Source of the DNA: CAJQQY01 sp964352225
GTDB lineage: Bacteria > Bacteroidota > Bacteroidia > Chitinophagales > Saprospiraceae
DNA length: 7,403 nt
Reading direction: 5' to 3'
NCBI GenBank assembly: GCA_964352225.1
Contig: CAYGRM010000337.1
Span: forward strand, 1 to 7,403
The translations under genes were made by a program, and so were the position numbers. Numbering within the stretch: the stretch's first letter is position 1; every line of letters begins with the position of its first letter. Of the stretch, positions 6,435 to 7,403 are shown one piece after another. The notes beneath the pieces are model-generated. The model was not told where the DNA came from, ran no database searches, and saw nothing but the letters and a program-made list of their open reading frames with translations.

Positions 6435-7118
6435 ATGAGAATCTTACTGGTTGAAGATGAAGAAAATATTAGAGAAGTTGTCAAACTAAATTTGGAACTA
6501 GAAGAGTATGAAGTAATCACTTCAGACAATGGAAAGGATGCTTTGAAAAAAATTGAAGAACAACATTTCGATTTATTAATCTTGGATGTAATGCTTCCTG
6601 ATGTGGATGGTTTTCAAATTTGCGAGCAAGTTCGGTTGTCAAATATGGAAGTTCCAATTATTTTTCTAACTGCGAAAGATACTTCTCTTGATAGGATTAA
6701 TGGATTGAAAAAAGGAGCTGATGATTATTTGACAAAACCTTTCCATCTAGAAGAATTGCTTCTAAGAGTGAATAACCTAATTAAGCGCAGCAGTAAATCT
6801 CCTGAAAATACTCCTAAGATTTACACTTTTGGAGATAATAAAATCAACTTTATCACCTTTGAAGCAGAAACCAACAATGGAAGTTTCAATCTTACTAAAA
6901 AAGAAGTGAAGTTACTGAAACTATTAATTGATAGAAAAAATGAAGTTGTCTCAAGACAACAAATCCTCCAATCTGTTTGGGGATACGATGTCTATCCATC
7001 TACTCGAACGATCGATAATTTCATCCTTTCTTTTCGAAAATATTTTGAAGAAAATCCAAGAGAACCTAAGTATTTTCTTTCTATACGAGGAGTGGGATAC
7101 AAATTCAACGCATTATAA
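6435..7118 (+). CDS. OmpR/PhoB-family response regulator, possibly HemR-like
   Basis: A 227-residue DNA-binding response regulator. The receiver domain (1-118) has the acidic pocket E7-D8-E9, phospho-acceptor Asp51 (LILDVMLPDVDG), Thr79 and Lys101 (TKPF), so the phosphorylation site is complete. A short linker leads to a winged-helix domain of about 125-227 ending in the typical SIRGVGYKF wing. The recognition region reads TRTIDNFILSFRKYFE rather than the common VDVHIRRLRKKLE, so it belongs to a divergent OmpR subfamily and its DNA target may differ. It presumably receives phosphate from the kinase encoded 49 nt upstream. Candidate targets in the window are the CATTC repeats at the hemL promoter. 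Translation starts at ATG 6435 behind AAAGG. A role in controlling haem synthesis is inferred from gene order. Confidence 0.94.
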   Translation: MRILLVEDEENIREVVKLNLELEEYEVITSDNGKDALKKIEEQHFDLLILDVMLPDVDGFQICEQVRLSNMEVPIIFLTAKDTSLDRINGLKKGADDYLTKPFHLEELLLRVNNLIKRSSKSPENTPKIYTFGDNKINFITFEAETNNGSFNLTKKEVKLLKLLIDRKNEVVSRQQILQSVWGYDVYPSTRTIDNFILSFRKYFEENPREPKYFLSIRGVGYKFNAL

Positions 7119-7208
7119 TAAATGCTTTTGTAATTCCATTTCTCATGTCACATTATACTTGATTCCAAATTAAAAAAAAGTAAACCGAAATCTGACCTCT
7201 ATTTTATT

Positions 7209-7224
7209 CTACATATTCATGTAG
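7209..7224. terminator. Small hairpin downstream of the response regulator, weak terminator candidate
   Basis: CTACAT and ATGTAG form a perfect 6-bp stem with a 4-nt ATTC loop about 90 nt after the regulator stop. The following sequence is AT-rich with a TTTT at 7238-7241 but has no immediate T-run. It is the only compact stem between the regulator and the next promoter, so it may mark the operon end. Support is modest. Confidence 0.3.
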
Positions 7225-7271
7225 TGATAAATGATAATTTTAAAAAAAAAGTAAAAAAAGGTTTGATTTTT

Positions 7272-7302
7272 TTTGTTGGAAATAATTTTTGACCTATGTT
7301 TA
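7272..7302 (+). promoter_or_regulatory. Rightward promoter candidate, TTTG-N19-TATGTTTA
   Basis: TTTG at 7272-7275 is followed, after 19 nt, by TATGTTTA (7295-7302), one mismatch from TAnnTTTG. It is the only place in the window where both Bacteroidota promoter elements occur at the standard spacing. It would start transcription near 7307 toward a gene whose body lies beyond the window edge. Confidence 0.5.
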
Positions 7303-7305
7303 CAT

Positions 7306-7340
7306 TAACTTAATAGATAAGAAACATTGTTAAGTTATCT
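7306..7340 (+). repeat. Overlapping alternative stems in the putative leader
   Basis: TAACTTAA (7306-7313) can pair with TTAAGTTA (7330-7337), and AGATAA (7315-7320) can pair with TTATCT (7335-7340). The two stems share bases 7335-7337, so they exclude each other. They lie just downstream of the promoter candidate. The stems are AT-only or nearly so and may be chance. Confidence 0.25.
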
Positions 7341-7403
7341 TCTGAAAAAATTACAACCCAAAGCCAAATTAGAAAAAGAAATTACATCAATAATCCTTTA
7401 TTG

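Noticed and set aside
7146..7150. TGTCA, a single half-site like TGACA, considered as a Leptospira-type hem-box
   Set aside because: As I recall it, the hem-box needs two TGACA copies six bases apart. No second copy is present here, and none is seen upstream of hemL.
6928..7173. Plus-strand frame overlapping the end of the response regulator
   Set aside because: It overlaps the conserved winged-helix coding sequence in another frame, and its protein shows no domain or signal.
7296..7313. Five-codon ATG frame within the rightward promoter
   Set aside because: It overlaps the -7 element and begins upstream of the expected transcription start.

Overview
The window is AT-rich (about one-third GC by eye) and looks like a chromosomal segment of a Bacteroidota bacterium. 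Several start regions carry the Bacteroidota-type -7 element TAnnTTTG in place of a TATAAT box. Strong Shine-Dalgarno sequences are mostly absent, and two divergent genes appear to have leaderless or nearly leaderless mRNAs. The Cytophagia or a relative is a guess. I see no mobile element, CRISPR array, tRNA or rRNA, and the gene content looks like ordinary core and accessory genes.

The left half is on the minus strand. Reading in the direction of transcription, a lipoprotein-type serine beta-lactamase-like hydrolase (3866-2415) ends at a bidirectional hairpin terminator near 2357-2400. A new promoter then serves a two-gene unit: a polytopic GT-C/PMT-like membrane protein (2255-762) and, 13 nt later, a CPBP/CAAX-type intramembrane protease (748-77).

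The right half is on the plus strand. hemL (glutamate-1-semialdehyde aminomutase, 4007-5314) is followed by a membrane sensor histidine kinase (5387-6385) and an OmpR/PhoB-type response regulator (6435-7118). Both spacers contain hairpins and share an exact 13-nt repeat, so the three genes look like one operon. A promoter-like sequence near 7272-7302 points rightward out of the window.

The most interesting point is the coupling of hemL to a two-component system. It resembles the haem-responsive HemK/HemR pair known from the Leptospira hem locus. The hemL promoter lacks a recognisable -33 TTG and instead has a CATTC-N6-CATTC direct repeat, the usual spacing for OmpR-family regulators. A 10-mer overlapping that repeat, ATCTCCATTC, recurs upstream of the kinase gene. 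These observations suggest, but do not prove, an autoregulated haem-biosynthesis control circuit in which the regulator replaces the -33 element.
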